From an uncultured Veillonella sp. (GTDB taxonomy: Bacteria > Bacillota > Negativicutes > Veillonellales > Veillonellaceae), in contig URSE01000013.1 in the NCBI GenBank assembly GCA_900550455.1, positions 1 to 21,343 of the forward strand: a DNA stretch of 21,343 bases. The letters are read 5' to 3'. The position numbers and the translations under genes were made by a program. Of the stretch, positions 6,716 to 15,038 are shown one piece after another; positions within the stretch are counted from its first letter, which is position 1, and every line of letters begins with the position of its first letter. Below the pieces are notes generated by a model. The model was not told the origin of the DNA and searched no databases. It worked only from the letters and a program-made list of their open reading frames with translations.

Positions 6716-7873
6716 CTAGTTGAGTTTTAAAAGGGTTTTGGCGATGAGCTTGGTCCGCTCCTTCATAGTCGCCACCACAGCATACTCGTCTACCGTATGG
6801 TTGCCATAACCGGCCACCCCCACAGAACAGAGAGTTGGAACTCCTTCATCCGCCTCGTAGGAAGAATCGGCCCCACCACCTACATACTTTTGATAGATAG
6901 GGCCCATACCCAATTCTTTAGCAGACTCTTCTAAGAGCTTAAACATATGGGCCACCCCTTCTGTAGTTTCCATAGGAGGCATAACCACCTTAAATTCCAT
7001 ACGAGCAGATGTACCCTCCACATAAGGATGGTCCACAATAGCTTGGAGTTTATCCCTGACCTCTTGTAGTTGGTCCAAGCTTTTAACGCGAATATCAACC
7101 TTCATGTGGGCCTCTGCAGGGACCGCGTTAGTAGCCGTACCTCCAGAAACGATACCCACATTATAAGTAACACCTCGATCATAGTCTGTGAGAGCTTGAA
7201 TTTCGATGATTTTGTGGGCCATTTCTAGGACTGCAGACCGCCCTTTTTCAGGAGCAATACCCGCATGAGAGCCCAAACCCTTGATATCGATGTAGGCATT
7301 AGCGCCACCCTTACGACCGGTAACGATCCCATTATCTTCATAGCCCGTTTCAAAGTTAAAAGCAGCCGCCGCACCCCGTACAGCAGCACGAAAATCTTCC
7401 ACCCCTGTAGAATATTGGTGACCAACCTCTTCATCACCTACAAAGACCAAACGGATAGGATGCGCCTTATAGCCGCTGGCCAAGAGGGCCTTAGTCAAGA
7501 AGAAGGCCATGGCTACGCCACCTTTCATGTCTACCACACCAGGACCATAGGCTTTACCCTCCTTAATGGTGAAAGGGCGTTCCTGGGTTACTCCATGGGT
7601 GAAGACCGTATCATAGTGACCAGAGAAAACAATAGGGGCGCCAGGAGCCTTTTGATTGAAGTCGGCGATAATCATATCTCCTGCTTCTTTATAGTCGGTC
7701 GTCCTAACCTGACCACCTAAGGCCTTATAGTGATCCACGAGAAAGTCTCGTGTCTTATCACAGTCCACCTTATCAAAAGAGCCAGACTCATGCATAACCA
7801 AGTCCTTCCAAAATTGGATTATATCATGTTCGTGGTCATCTAGGTATTGAAAAATCTTTTCTTCCATCATCAT
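6716..7873 (-). CDS. M20 family metallopeptidase, glutamate carboxypeptidase (CPG2)-like
   Basis: The protein is a cytosolic di-zinc M20 hydrolase, closest in pattern to carboxypeptidase G2-like enzymes that release C-terminal glutamate or similar acyl-amino acids. Zinc-site residues appear in the expected order: His86-x-Asp88 (SGHYDTV), Asp115 (GVVDMKGG), catalytic Glu148 and zinc Glu149 (VGDEEVG), Glu175 (FNFETG) and His359 (GNHTVDE). The dimerisation insert lies in the middle (KGLGSHAG near 195-205). Its length of 385 residues is normal. The gene begins with three consecutive ATGs; the first has AAGG five bases before it. It is preceded by a good promoter, stands alone, and has no signal peptide. 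The exact peptide substrate is unknown. Confidence 0.9.
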   Translation of the reverse strand: MMMEEKIFQYLDDHEHDIIQFWKDLVMHESGSFDKVDCDKTRDFLVDHYKALGGQVRTTDYKEAGDMIIADFNQKAPGAPIVFSGHYDTVFTHGVTQERPFTIKEGKAYGPGVVDMKGGVAMAFFLTKALLASGYKAHPIRLVFVGDEEVGHQYSTGVEDFRAAVRGAAAAFNFETGYEDNGIVTGRKGGANAYIDIKGLGSHAGIAPEKGRSAVLEMAHKIIEIQALTDYDRGVTYNVGIVSGGTATNAVPAEAHMKVDIRVKSLDQLQEVRDKLQAIVDHPYVEGTSARMEFKVVMPPMETTEGVAHMFKLLEESAKELGMGPIYQKYVGGGADSSYEADEGVPTLCSVGVAGYGNHTVDEYAVVATMKERTKLIAKTLLKLN

Positions 7874-7910
7874 GGTGGGCCTTCTTTCAAAATCAATCTA
7901 TATACTCACC

Positions 7911-7939
7911 ACAATAAGGGATAAAGAGATTGCCGTCAA
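7911..7939 (-). promoter_or_regulatory. Promoter of the M20 peptidase gene
   Basis: On the minus strand a -35 box TTGACG (7934-7939, five of six matches) and a -10 box TATTGT (7911-7916, four of six) are separated by exactly 17 nt. The predicted start of transcription is near 7904, about 30 nt before the first ATG. Confidence 0.6.
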
Positions 7940-8024
7940 ACACAATTTACGCATAGACCAATATCAATAAATTATATAAAAGTAATGCCCACTAGTACCA
8001 GTCCCCTATGACAGCAAGCGATAG

Positions 8025-8073
8025 ACTAAAAACAGGAAAGAGCCCCTACCGAAGTAGGAGCTCTTTCCTGTTT
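8025..8073 (-). terminator. Strong terminator downstream of apt
   Basis: A 13-bp perfect stem (8030-8042 with 8061-8073, arm AAACAGGAAAGAG) continues inward for six more pairs with one mismatch to a CGAA loop. On the minus strand the stem ends in a run of T residues. It lies about 180 nt beyond the apt stop codon, so apt mRNA probably has a long 3' untranslated region. The plus strand shows only three T residues after the stem. Confidence 0.85.
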
Positions 8074-8254
8074 GAGAGTGTGTATTGTGTGTTTAAAAGG
8101 GATGTCTATATAATAGCCAATACATATTACGAAACAAGGTGTATTCTATAAACAATTCCTTACCATTTCCTAGGGATTTCATAACAGGCAGAAACTAGAC
8201 CTAGCCTTGGCTTCCAATAGGTTAGCCCGATCCTGAGCTATAGCTATCCAGTGT

Positions 8255-8785
8255 TCAGTAGGTCAACTGGGAGTATACGGAATAAGGTGCTAAAAGGTCT
8301 CGCCCCTTGAGGTCTTCCAACTCAATGACAAAGGCCAATTCCACCACTTGGGCCTCTAGTTCTTCCACCAATTGGGTCATGGCCTTAGCCGTTCCACCGG
8401 TCGCCAAGAGATCATCCACGAGTAGAACACGGGCCCCCTTATGGATAGCATCCTTGTGGACCTCGATGCTATTAGATCCGTACTCTAGATTGTAGGAAGC
8501 AGACAAGACCTGAGCAGGTAACTTACCGGGCTTACGGGCTGGCACAAAGCCAGCACCGATAGCATAAGCTAAGGCTGCACCAAAGATAAAGCCTCGCGCC
8601 TCTGCTCCCATAACATAGTCGATATTCTGCTCCCGATAACGATCCACCAAGTCATCCATGATGATTGTGAACCCCTTAGCATCCTTTATGACCGTAGTAA
8701 TATCTCGAAAGATAATACCAGGCTGAGGAAAATCGGGAATAGCCCTCACCAGGGATTCTATATAGGATCTATCTTGAGGTTCCAT
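8255..8785 (-). CDS. apt: Adenine phosphoribosyltransferase
   Basis: Apt salvages adenine by joining it to PRPP to make AMP, in the cytosol. The 176-residue protein is close to the usual 170-172. The N-terminal IPDFPQPGIIFRDIT stretch is the adenine-binding hood of the family. The flexible catalytic loop follows RKPGKLP (85-90), and the PRPP-binding motif is VLLVDDLLATGGTAKA (120-135). GGAAG lies four bases before the ATG. The gene starts 61 nt after the stop of a small GNAT gene with no terminator between them, so both may share the promoter at 9205. RelA/SpoT, often linked to apt in Firmicutes, is not in the window. Confidence 0.97.
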   Translation of the reverse strand: MEPQDRSYIESLVRAIPDFPQPGIIFRDITTVIKDAKGFTIIMDDLVDRYREQNIDYVMGAEARGFIFGAALAYAIGAGFVPARKPGKLPAQVLSASYNLEYGSNSIEVHKDAIHKGARVLLVDDLLATGGTAKAMTQLVEELEAQVVELAFVIELEDLKGRDLLAPYSVYSQLTY

Positions 8786-8846
8786 AATTCTTCCTTTCTA
8801 CTGTTAACAAGTGACACCCTACACCTTTTCTCCTAGGAATGAATAC

Positions 8847-9170
8847 TCATACATTTCGCTGCCAAATATCCTCCACCAGGTCTTGATGACGCTCGAAATA
8901 AACCGCTACGTAAGAGCATTCAGGAACCACTTGATAGCCTTTCTTCTTGGCATAGTCGATCATAAAAGCCGTCAATTTGCCAGCCACCCCTTGGCCTTCA
9001 TAGTCAGGCTCCACATAGGTATGAGGGACAGTCATAATCTTAGCCTCCAAGGAGAAGGTCATTTGTCCCACCAAGTCGCCTGTCTCCACAGATGTCGCCA
9101 CAAAAAGGCCTGTTTTCCCCATATCAACAGTCGCAATTTTAATCTCTACTGGTTCTTGTCGTCTTGCCAT
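8847..9170 (-). CDS. Small GNAT-fold acetyltransferase-like protein (COG2388/YjdJ type)
   Basis: This 107-residue protein matches the compact GNAT family in which the fold is cut to its acetyl-CoA core. Seen are the MTVPHTYVEPDYEGQGVAGKL block (45-65, with the G-Q-G-x-A acetyl-CoA loop) and the closing ECSYVAVYFERH segment (84-95), whose Cys-Ser-Tyr is the hallmark of this small group. The family's substrate is unknown; an acetyl-CoA binding role is likely. AAAGGAG lies about eight bases before the ATG. It is preceded by a perfect TATAAT and followed by apt. Confidence 0.85.
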   Translation of the reverse strand: MARRQEPVEIKIATVDMGKTGLFVATSVETGDLVGQMTFSLEAKIMTVPHTYVEPDYEGQGVAGKLTAFMIDYAKKKGYQVVPECSYVAVYFERHQDLVEDIWQRNV

Positions 9171-9204
9171 AGTAAATTACTCCTTTTCCTAAATCCTATA
9201 TCTC

Positions 9205-9210
9205 ATTATA
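9205..9210 (-). promoter_or_regulatory. -10 element upstream of the small GNAT gene (and perhaps apt)
   Basis: The minus strand reads a perfect TATAAT about 35 nt upstream of the ATG at 9170. No -35-like hexamer is present at 16-18 nt. It lies just downstream of the DoxX terminator, which makes it the likely promoter of the GNAT-apt pair. Confidence 0.5.
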
Positions 9211-9235
9211 CCTACTTTTCCCCTAGAGGGGCTAG

Positions 9236-9261
9236 AAAAAAGGACACCCAGATGGATGTCC
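9236..9261 (-). terminator. Terminator of the DoxX gene
   Basis: On the minus strand GGACATCC pairs with GGGTGTCC (8 bp with one wobble, 4-nt loop), followed at once by six T residues. It lies about 30 nt after the doxX-like stop codon. A second small 5-bp hairpin stands just before it. Confidence 0.88.
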
Positions 9262-9289
9262 TCTCAGAAGTCATAGCTTCTACTTCATT

Positions 9290-9676
9290 CTATTTTTTAA
9301 AGAATATATGGTTACCCAAGGCAAGGGCCCCAGGTCCAGCGAAGATTAAGAAGAAGAAGACCAAGGAAAAGGTCAAAGCCAACTCACCCTTGTTGAGCAT
9401 AGGGAAGAAGAATTGGCCTCCTGCACTGTGGATAAAGAAGTAGGCATAAGCCATTTGGCCAGATGCCAAAAAGGCTGCAGCACGGGTAAAGAGCCCCACT
9501 AAAATGAGTAAGCCCGTCACTAATTCGATGATGCCGCCCACCCCAAAGAGGGATTCCAAGGGCACAGCGCCCCCAAAGATACCAAAGGTCTTATCCAGGC
9601 CGTGCAATAAGAGCATGTAACCCACAATAATCCGCAAAAGAGCTAGAGCATAAGGTTGAAATTTATCTAAATTCAT
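9290..9676 (-). CDS. DoxX family membrane protein
   Basis: The 128-residue protein has four hydrophobic helices (about 9-27, 45-63, 66-84, 99-117), the standard DoxX fold. Family motifs are visible: LRIIVGYMLLLHGLDK at the first helix and GGIIELVTGLLILVGLFTRAAA across the second and third. DoxX-like proteins of this size often act in the cytoplasmic membrane in thiol/oxidative stress or as accessory subunits, but no general biochemical role is fixed. AAGGAGG lies six bases before the ATG. It has its own promoter and terminator and so is a single-gene unit between the efflux operon and the GNAT-apt pair. Confidence 0.92.
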   Translation of the reverse strand: MNLDKFQPYALALLRIIVGYMLLLHGLDKTFGIFGGAVPLESLFGVGGIIELVTGLLILVGLFTRAAAFLASGQMAYAYFFIHSAGGQFFFPMLNKGELALTFSLVFFFLIFAGPGALALGNHIFFKK

Positions 9677-9704
9677 AGAGACCTCCTTGTCGCTAGGAAC
9701 TACT

Positions 9705-9752
9705 AGTATAGCAATCCGCCCTAATCTTAATTTAATATTTTCGATATGTCAA
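9705..9752 (-). promoter_or_regulatory. Promoter region of the DoxX gene (two overlapping candidates)
   Basis: On the minus strand a perfect -35 TTGACA (9747-9752) is followed after 17 nt by TAAGAT (9724-9729, four of six). A second candidate is an extended -10, TGC then TATACT (9705-9713), placed closer to the gene. Either could serve; the sequence alone does not decide between them. Confidence 0.5.
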
Positions 9753-9823
9753 CAGAACTAATTACCCCATAGGATCTATCTAGCCAATCTAAGATCACTC
9801 ATTCAATCAAAGGCCACGTAAAC

Positions 9824-10921
9824 CTATTGGGTCTTATTCCTAAAGAGCCAAGCCGCCAGTGGTAAAGTTACAGCTGCCACAGCCAGCATAGGGACAAAAT
9901 CCCAAGCCACATCCACTAAGCCCGCCCCTTCCAAGTAAATGCGACGAACCGCATCAACCGCAAAGCGAAGGGGATCTATATAGGTCAGGTACTGGAGAAA
10001 GAGAGGCATATTATGAACTGGTGTCGCAACGCCAGACAAGAGATTTAGGGGTAATACGGAGACCAAAATATAAACCAAAACCTGCTGCATATTGCGGGCT
10101 AGGGAGGACAAAATCAAACCAAAGCCCGTAGCAGACAAGGCAAAGACAGAAATGACCGCCAGAATGGCCCAGAATGACCCACCTACAGGAACTTGGAACC
10201 AAAAACGGGATAGGAGAAAGAGGATAGACGATTGGACAATCCCCACCACCATAGGCGCTAAGGCCTTACCGAGGAGAATTTCAGACTGAGTTAAAGGGGT
10301 CACTAGAAGTTGGTCAAAGGTCCCCTGCTCCCGTTCCTTAGCCACGGACATACCTGCTAGCATGATAATTTGAATAAAAGAAATCATAGCGATTAAGGAT
10401 GGGAGGAAGTTCCATCGGGAAATTTGGTTAGGATTGTACCAGGTCCGAGTCATAACTGTCACAGGACTAGTCAATCCATGACCCTCATTATAGGAGGCCA
10501 CCATGGATCCCATATAGGCCTCAATACGACCCGCTATGGATGGATTACGGCCATCCAGAAGTATTTGCATGGGGGCCGTCTGCCCACTTTCAATCTTATC
10601 CTCAAAATCCTGAGGAAAAACAAGGGCAAAAAGGGCCTCTTCTGATTCAATCATGGGGCCCACGTCATTCACATTGCCCAGAAGAGCCACCCGGTGAAAA
10701 ATACCTGTTGCCTCCACGTGGGCCATCATATCTCGACTGGCCCGACTGTGGGACTGGTCCACCACCACATAAGGGACTCGAACTAGGTCATAGTTGGCCG
10801 CATAGCCAAAGAGGAACCCTTGAATGATAACCCCCATAAGCAAGATAAAACGAAGGCGTGGATCCTTAAGGAGGGATAAGATTTCCTTTTGGAACATATA
10901 TTTCAATTGTTGCCAGCGCAT
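9824..10921 (-). CDS. ybhR: ABC-2 type export permease, YbhR-like
   Basis: This is one of two permease subunits of an ABC-2 exporter. The 365-residue protein has one N-terminal transmembrane helix (about 23-43), a large extracytoplasmic domain with the VVVDQSHS segment, and five C-terminal helices starting near 175. The family hallmark EREQGTFDQLLVTPL lies in the cytosolic loop after the second helix. The ATG overlaps the previous stop as TGATG, a sign of translational coupling; a TTG one codon earlier is less likely. It is last in the order adaptor, double ATPase, permease, permease, the same as ybhGFSR in Escherichia coli, where the system exports drugs and cations. The substrate here is unknown. 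Confidence 0.92.
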   Translation of the reverse strand: MRWQQLKYMFQKEILSLLKDPRLRFILLMGVIIQGFLFGYAANYDLVRVPYVVVDQSHSRASRDMMAHVEATGIFHRVALLGNVNDVGPMIESEEALFALVFPQDFEDKIESGQTAPMQILLDGRNPSIAGRIEAYMGSMVASYNEGHGLTSPVTVMTRTWYNPNQISRWNFLPSLIAMISFIQIIMLAGMSVAKEREQGTFDQLLVTPLTQSEILLGKALAPMVVGIVQSSILFLLSRFWFQVPVGGSFWAILAVISVFALSATGFGLILSSLARNMQQVLVYILVSVLPLNLLSGVATPVHNMPLFLQYLTYIDPLRFAVDAVRRIYLEGAGLVDVAWDFVPMLAVAAVTLPLAAWLFRNKTQ

Positions 10922-12045
10922 CAATCCACCTTCTTTCTAGTCAGCCAGAAGGTCAGTCCAAAGAAGACCAAGAGGTAGCCAAAGAGAATCAGAGAATTTT
11001 TGATGATCAAATGCCAGTCATTACCCACGAGAAATAGAGACTTCAAGAGCTGTAAGTAGTAGGTAGTCGGAAAGGCTTGAGATATGAGCGCGATGACAGC
11101 CGGTTCCGAATGAAGGTCAAAGATAAAACCAGATAGCATAACGGATGGCAGGAAACTCACATAAATGGACATCTGACAAGCCACGAACTGACTCTTGGTG
11201 ACGGCGGAAATAACCAAACCGATACAGAGGGCTACCAGTAGGTAAAGCATAGAGGTCCCCAAAATGAGAACCATAGACCCCCGCATAGGAAGATCATAGA
11301 GGATACGTCCTGCTAGGAGACAGAGGACTAGACCCCCTACGGCCACAAGAAAATAAGGAAGCATCTTAGCTAGAATAATCTCCCAAACCCTGACGGGGGT
11401 GACAAAAAGGGACTCAAATGTTCCCCGCTCCCACTCTCGAGCCATGACCACAGCCGTCAGAAAGACACCCGTAATGGTCAGTACCAGCATGAGAATACCT
11501 GGTACAAAGAACCAGGTGGAGGTGTTGGCATCATTAAACCAAAGGCGGCTATCTACGGTGACAGCTCCATAGCCTTGGTTACCAGCGGTAACAGCCGCTT
11601 GGGCTTGGGTCACCTTAGAGAGGACTGCTGCCGACACATAAGCCCCTGTCACTTGGGCCGTAGTGGCATCCCCACCGTTGAGGATTAGCTGAAGCCGAGC
11701 ATCTCCAACCGTAAGCTTAGAGGAAAAATCAGGAGGCACCACCAAGATAGCATCCACATGATGGGCCTGTAGTAGCTGGCTAGCCTTTTTCACATCATAG
11801 ACATAGGTAGGATTAAAATATTCCGACCCTTCCGTAAAGTTGACCATCTGGCGGGCCGTCGGGGAATTATCCTCCAAAACCACAGCCATAGGCACATGTT
11901 TAACATCTAGAGACATGCCGTAGCCTATGATAAGGATCAAAATAAGGGGGAGGACAATGCCCATGAGGAGGGTAGAGTTATCCCTAATCAATTGGCTAAA
12001 CTCCTTGCGAATCAAGGCACCTAGCCTCTGTAACGATGGATTCAT
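10921..12045 (-). CDS. ybhS: ABC-2 type export permease, YbhS-like
   Basis: This is the second permease of the exporter, 374 residues from the ATG at 12045. The architecture mirrors its neighbour: an N-terminal helix (about 28-46), a periplasmic domain, and five helices in the C-terminal half. The cytosolic motif REWERGTFESLFVTPVRVWE follows the second helix. The chosen ATG lies four bases after the ATPase stop and has an AGGGGGTGAG ribosome site. A longer reading frame from 12090 would overlap the ATPase gene by 41 bases without a comparable site. The two permeases probably form the heterodimeric channel through the inner membrane. Confidence 0.92.
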   Translation of the reverse strand: MNPSLQRLGALIRKEFSQLIRDNSTLLMGIVLPLILILIIGYGMSLDVKHVPMAVVLEDNSPTARQMVNFTEGSEYFNPTYVYDVKKASQLLQAHHVDAILVVPPDFSSKLTVGDARLQLILNGGDATTAQVTGAYVSAAVLSKVTQAQAAVTAGNQGYGAVTVDSRLWFNDANTSTWFFVPGILMLVLTITGVFLTAVVMAREWERGTFESLFVTPVRVWEIILAKMLPYFLVAVGGLVLCLLAGRILYDLPMRGSMVLILGTSMLYLLVALCIGLVISAVTKSQFVACQMSIYVSFLPSVMLSGFIFDLHSEPAVIALISQAFPTTYYLQLLKSLFLVGNDWHLIIKNSLILFGYLLVFFGLTFWLTRKKVD

Positions 12046-12049
12046 AAAC

Positions 12050-13810
12050 TCACCCCCTTGACTCTTCAACAATGCGAATAAAGATCTCATTCATATCTGC
12101 CTGAGGGGCCCCCATCTCTTGCCGAACCTGTGATGGTCTCCCTAGAATTAAGAGCTTGCCCCGGTCCTGGATGATAAAGCGATCGCAATATTCTGCTTCC
12201 TCCATGAAGTGGGTGGTAATGATGATAGTCGTTCCCTCTGCGGCTAAGCGGGTAATCCGCTGCCAAAAGGCCCGACGAGCCAAGGGATCGATACCAGAGG
12301 TCGGTTCATCCAAAAAGAGGATAGACGGCTTATGGATGAGACCCGCCGCCATAGACAAGCGCTGCTTATACCCCGTAGACAGTAGGTCTGCCGCGACATT
12401 CCGCTTGGAGGCCAGGTCGAATTCCACCAACAGTTCTTCGATGCGGTCCTTGAGGGCCTGTCCTGACAAGCCATAAGCACCACCGAAGAAGCGGAGGTTT
12501 TCATAGACCGTAAAGGCTCCATAGAGGGAGAACTTTTGAGCCACATAGCCAATATTGGCCCGCGCCTCCGTCCGGGCGGTTCGTAGGTCCACACCCACCA
12601 CGGACAGGGCTCCCTCAGTAACCGGCGATAGGCCACAGAGCATCTTAAAGGTGGTGGTCTTGCCAGCCCCGTTTGGGCCTAAAAGGCCAAAGATTTCCCC
12701 CTGATGAACATCAAAGGTCGTGTGGTCTACGGCCACGAAATCGCCGAACTTCTTGACCACATGGTCTACCTTGATGACTACAGGGTTAGCCTCTAGATCC
12801 ACCTGGAAAGAAGGGAGCTCTTCAGACCTTATCCCAACATACGATAGGTCTTGAGAAGGCTCCTTTGGTTCCAAATGGGCCTGGGCCTGACGGAGGGTCA
12901 TCATAAAGGTATCCTCTAGACTAGAAGGGACCTCTTCTACGGTAACCCCAAGGGGGGCTAACCAGGGTATAGAGTCCCCTAATTCACGCGTAATAAAGCG
13001 GACCAAGCCATGGGATGGAACCGCATCGGCCACTCTGGAATCATCCAAGAGTCGACTCTGCAAGACCCGCGTTGGCAATCCCTGAGGCGGCTTAGCTTCA
13101 AAGCACCGGCCTTGGGCCTCCTGGGCCAATACCTTAGGATTATTAGCAGCTAAAATATGGCCCTTGTTCATCATGTAAACCCAATCGCACTGAGCTGCTT
13201 CATCCATATAAGCAGTGGATACCAGAACAGATAAGTCATCAGCCTTGACCAGTTCCTGCAAGACTTCCCACAACTCCCGCCTAGAGAGAGGATCTACGCC
13301 TACTGTCGGCTCATCTAAGATTAAGAGCTTAGGAGACCGGACCAAGGTACAGGCCAAGCCTAACTTTTGTTTCATACCACCGGACAGCTTACCAGCTAGT
13401 CTACTAGTAAATTGGTCTAACCCCATCATGGTTAAAAGGCGCTTAAAGCGCTTAGGCCGAATTTCCTTAGGTACGCCGTGAAGGTCTGCATAGAGATTCA
13501 TATTCTCCATGACAGACAAGTCCTCGTAGAGACCAAACTTTTGTGGCATATAGGATAATTGGTCCTGGACCTCCTGGCTATGGTCTTTCACAGATAGACC
13601 AAAGGCCTCTAAGTCGCCGTCATCTGCCACCATAAGGCCACAAACTAGGCGCATAAAGGTAGTCTTGCCGGCCCCATCAGGTCCGATAAGAGCTGTCATC
13701 TGCCCCTTGTGGATCTCTATATCCACATGGTCTAGGGCTACTAAATCGGATCCGTCCGCATCCTTAAAGACCTTATAAACCTGACTTCCCTTTACAAGTA
13801 CATCATCCAT
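12050..13810 (-). CDS. ybhF: ABC exporter ATPase with two nucleotide-binding domains, YbhF-like
   Basis: The 586-residue protein holds both ATPase domains of the exporter in one chain. The first has Walker A GPDGAGKT (43-50), signature LSGGMKQK (142-149) and Walker B LLILDE (162-167). Its switch histidine is replaced: the segment reads STAYMDEA with Ala200. The second has Walker A GPNGAGKT (378-385), a changed signature LSTGYKQR (477-484), Walker B ILFLDE (497-502) and an intact His534 in TTHFMEEA. Both defects fall in the same composite ATP site, leaving one consensus site; this asymmetry is, as far as I recall, usual for YbhF relatives. The gene begins eight bases after the adaptor stop and ends four bases before ybhS. 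Confidence 0.93.
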   Translation of the reverse strand: MDDVLVKGSQVYKVFKDADGSDLVALDHVDIEIHKGQMTALIGPDGAGKTTFMRLVCGLMVADDGDLEAFGLSVKDHSQEVQDQLSYMPQKFGLYEDLSVMENMNLYADLHGVPKEIRPKRFKRLLTMMGLDQFTSRLAGKLSGGMKQKLGLACTLVRSPKLLILDEPTVGVDPLSRRELWEVLQELVKADDLSVLVSTAYMDEAAQCDWVYMMNKGHILAANNPKVLAQEAQGRCFEAKPPQGLPTRVLQSRLLDDSRVADAVPSHGLVRFITRELGDSIPWLAPLGVTVEEVPSSLEDTFMMTLRQAQAHLEPKEPSQDLSYVGIRSEELPSFQVDLEANPVVIKVDHVVKKFGDFVAVDHTTFDVHQGEIFGLLGPNGAGKTTTFKMLCGLSPVTEGALSVVGVDLRTARTEARANIGYVAQKFSLYGAFTVYENLRFFGGAYGLSGQALKDRIEELLVEFDLASKRNVAADLLSTGYKQRLSMAAGLIHKPSILFLDEPTSGIDPLARRAFWQRITRLAAEGTTIIITTHFMEEAEYCDRFIIQDRGKLLILGRPSQVRQEMGAPQADMNEIFIRIVEESRG

Positions 13811-13818
13811 AGGGCCCC

Positions 13819-14805
13819 CTAGTCAAAAGTAACCGTTGCCGGTTGCCCCATACGGAGGACATTAGTAGGGTCTTCCACATAGATCCGCACTTCGTAGACT
13901 AAATCAGTCCGAAGATCGTTGGTTTGTACTGTCTTAGGTGTAAATTCAGCTTGGTCAGAGATATAACCCACTTGACCATCTATACCTTGATCTAGCCCAT
14001 CCACCTTAACATGAGCCGCTTGCCCTTCATAAATGCGGGATAATTCCCTTTCATTTACATAAGCCCGAATCCACTTCTTGTTGAGAACAGATAGCTTAAA
14101 GACAGGTTTTTGCGGTGAAGCCATATCCCCTACTTCCAAGAGGCGAGACCGGATAATACCATCCGATGGAGCTACCAATTGGTATTGAGAGAGGACATAT
14201 TCCTGCCGTGCCAACTCATCCTTGAGGGCTTGGAGGTTAGCCTCCGCTTGCGCTATATCTTCTGAACGAGACCCATTAACTAGTTTTTGTAACTCCGCTT
14301 CCCCTTGCGCTACTTTTGCCTTGGCCCCATCATAGTTAGATCGTTCCTTGTCGAATTCCAACTCGGAGATAACCCCCTCTTGGTAGAGACCTTGCTTACG
14401 ACTGTAAGAGGATTGGGCTAAATTAAGAGCAGCCCGGGCTTGATCGACTGCATTTTGAGCAGCCTCAATATCTTCCGACCGGGATCCATTGAGCAACTTG
14501 GTAACAGTCGCTTCTTGAGCGGCAATTTGAGACTTCAACTTGCTAATGGCTAATTCTAGTTCACGACTATCCAATTTAGCCAAGACTTGACCAGCCTTAA
14601 CCTGATCTCCTTCTTCTATAAAAATTTGATCAATCCGATCTGAGGCGCGAAAGGCTACAGATACCTGACGGACATCCACATTCCCCGACAGGGTCAAAGG
14701 GGCATGGGCCGGTGCATAGACCTCTGTATAATAAGTATAGGAGCCACCACCGATGACAAGGATGGCTGCCAAGGCGCCACCAATTATATACTTTCTCTTA
14801 TCCAT
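13819..14805 (-). CDS. ybhG: HlyD/YbhG family membrane-fusion (periplasmic adaptor) protein
   Basis: The adaptor links the ABC exporter in the inner membrane to the outer membrane, or delivers substrate to the periplasm. The 328-residue protein has an uncleaved N-terminal anchor (about 6-26), a lipoyl-type beta domain (VSVAFRASDRIDQIFIEEGDQVKAGQ, split around a hairpin), and a long alpha-helical coiled coil from about 82 to 207. The second half of the lipoyl domain begins at QLVAPSDGIIRS. Within the coil the segment L-x-NGSRSEDI occurs twice (104-113 and 175-184), a feature of YbhG relatives. AGGAG stands nine bases before the ATG. It opens the four-gene exporter operon. Its presence supports a diderm host. 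Confidence 0.92.
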   Translation of the reverse strand: MDKRKYIIGGALAAILVIGGGSYTYYTEVYAPAHAPLTLSGNVDVRQVSVAFRASDRIDQIFIEEGDQVKAGQVLAKLDSRELELAISKLKSQIAAQEATVTKLLNGSRSEDIEAAQNAVDQARAALNLAQSSYSRKQGLYQEGVISELEFDKERSNYDGAKAKVAQGEAELQKLVNGSRSEDIAQAEANLQALKDELARQEYVLSQYQLVAPSDGIIRSRLLEVGDMASPQKPVFKLSVLNKKWIRAYVNERELSRIYEGQAAHVKVDGLDQGIDGQVGYISDQAEFTPKTVQTNDLRTDLVYEVRIYVEDPTNVLRMGQPATVTFD

Positions 14806-14876
14806 CTAACCATCTCCTAGGAAAGAACACGTACATTTCTGACATATCGATTTTATGATACATTCATACACTTACC

Positions 14877-14882
14877 ATTATA
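14877..14882 (-). promoter_or_regulatory. Candidate -10 element of the ybhGFSR-like operon
   Basis: The minus strand reads a perfect TATAAT about 75 nt upstream of the adaptor ATG. No good -35 and no TG extension are present. The leader between them is AT-rich and contains two copies of TACATT on the plus strand (14832-14837, 14859-14864), which might be part of an operator. No regulator gene is adjacent. Confidence 0.4.
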
Positions 14883-14939
14883 CTCCTCTTAGAACTTGTA
14901 TAGCAGAGGAAGCCCGTAAACAGTCTATAAATTTTACAC

Positions 14940-14980
14940 AAAAAACTGCACAAGAGACGGGTCACTGTCCCTTGTGCAGT
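14940..14980 (-). terminator. Terminator of the GltD-like / site-2-protease-like unit
   Basis: A 10-bp perfect stem (ACTGCACAAG / CTTGTGCAGT, 14945-14954 with 14971-14980) with further inner pairing is followed on the minus strand by six T residues. It lies about 60 nt after the stop codon of the protease homologue. Confidence 0.9.
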
Positions 14981-15038
14981 CATAGAATAATCTGTATAAA
15001 AACCTCTACTAAAGCCCATCCAAAATGGACTCTATCCC

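Larger units (their letters stand above)
7874..8254. other. 381-nt gene-free interval between the M20 peptidase and apt
   Basis: No convincing coding sequence lies here. From right to left on the minus strand it holds an untranslated stretch after apt (8074-8254), a large terminator hairpin (8030-8073), and the promoter region of the peptidase (7904-7940). A small ORF of 29 codons on the minus strand has no ribosome binding site. A TATAAT on the plus strand at 8109-8114 has no good -35 and no downstream plus-strand gene. A 10-bp palindrome AGCTATAGCT stands at 8236-8245. A small RNA is conceivable but not shown. Confidence 0.5.

Noticed and set aside
8091..8180. 29-codon minus-strand ORF in the apt-M20 gap
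   Set aside because: There is no Shine-Dalgarno sequence before its ATG and no recognisable peptide. It is more likely part of an untranslated region.
8811..9443. 210-codon plus-strand frame across the small GNAT and DoxX genes
   Set aside because: It runs antisense through two recognised genes and through the doxX terminator. The product is low-complexity near the end and resembles nothing.
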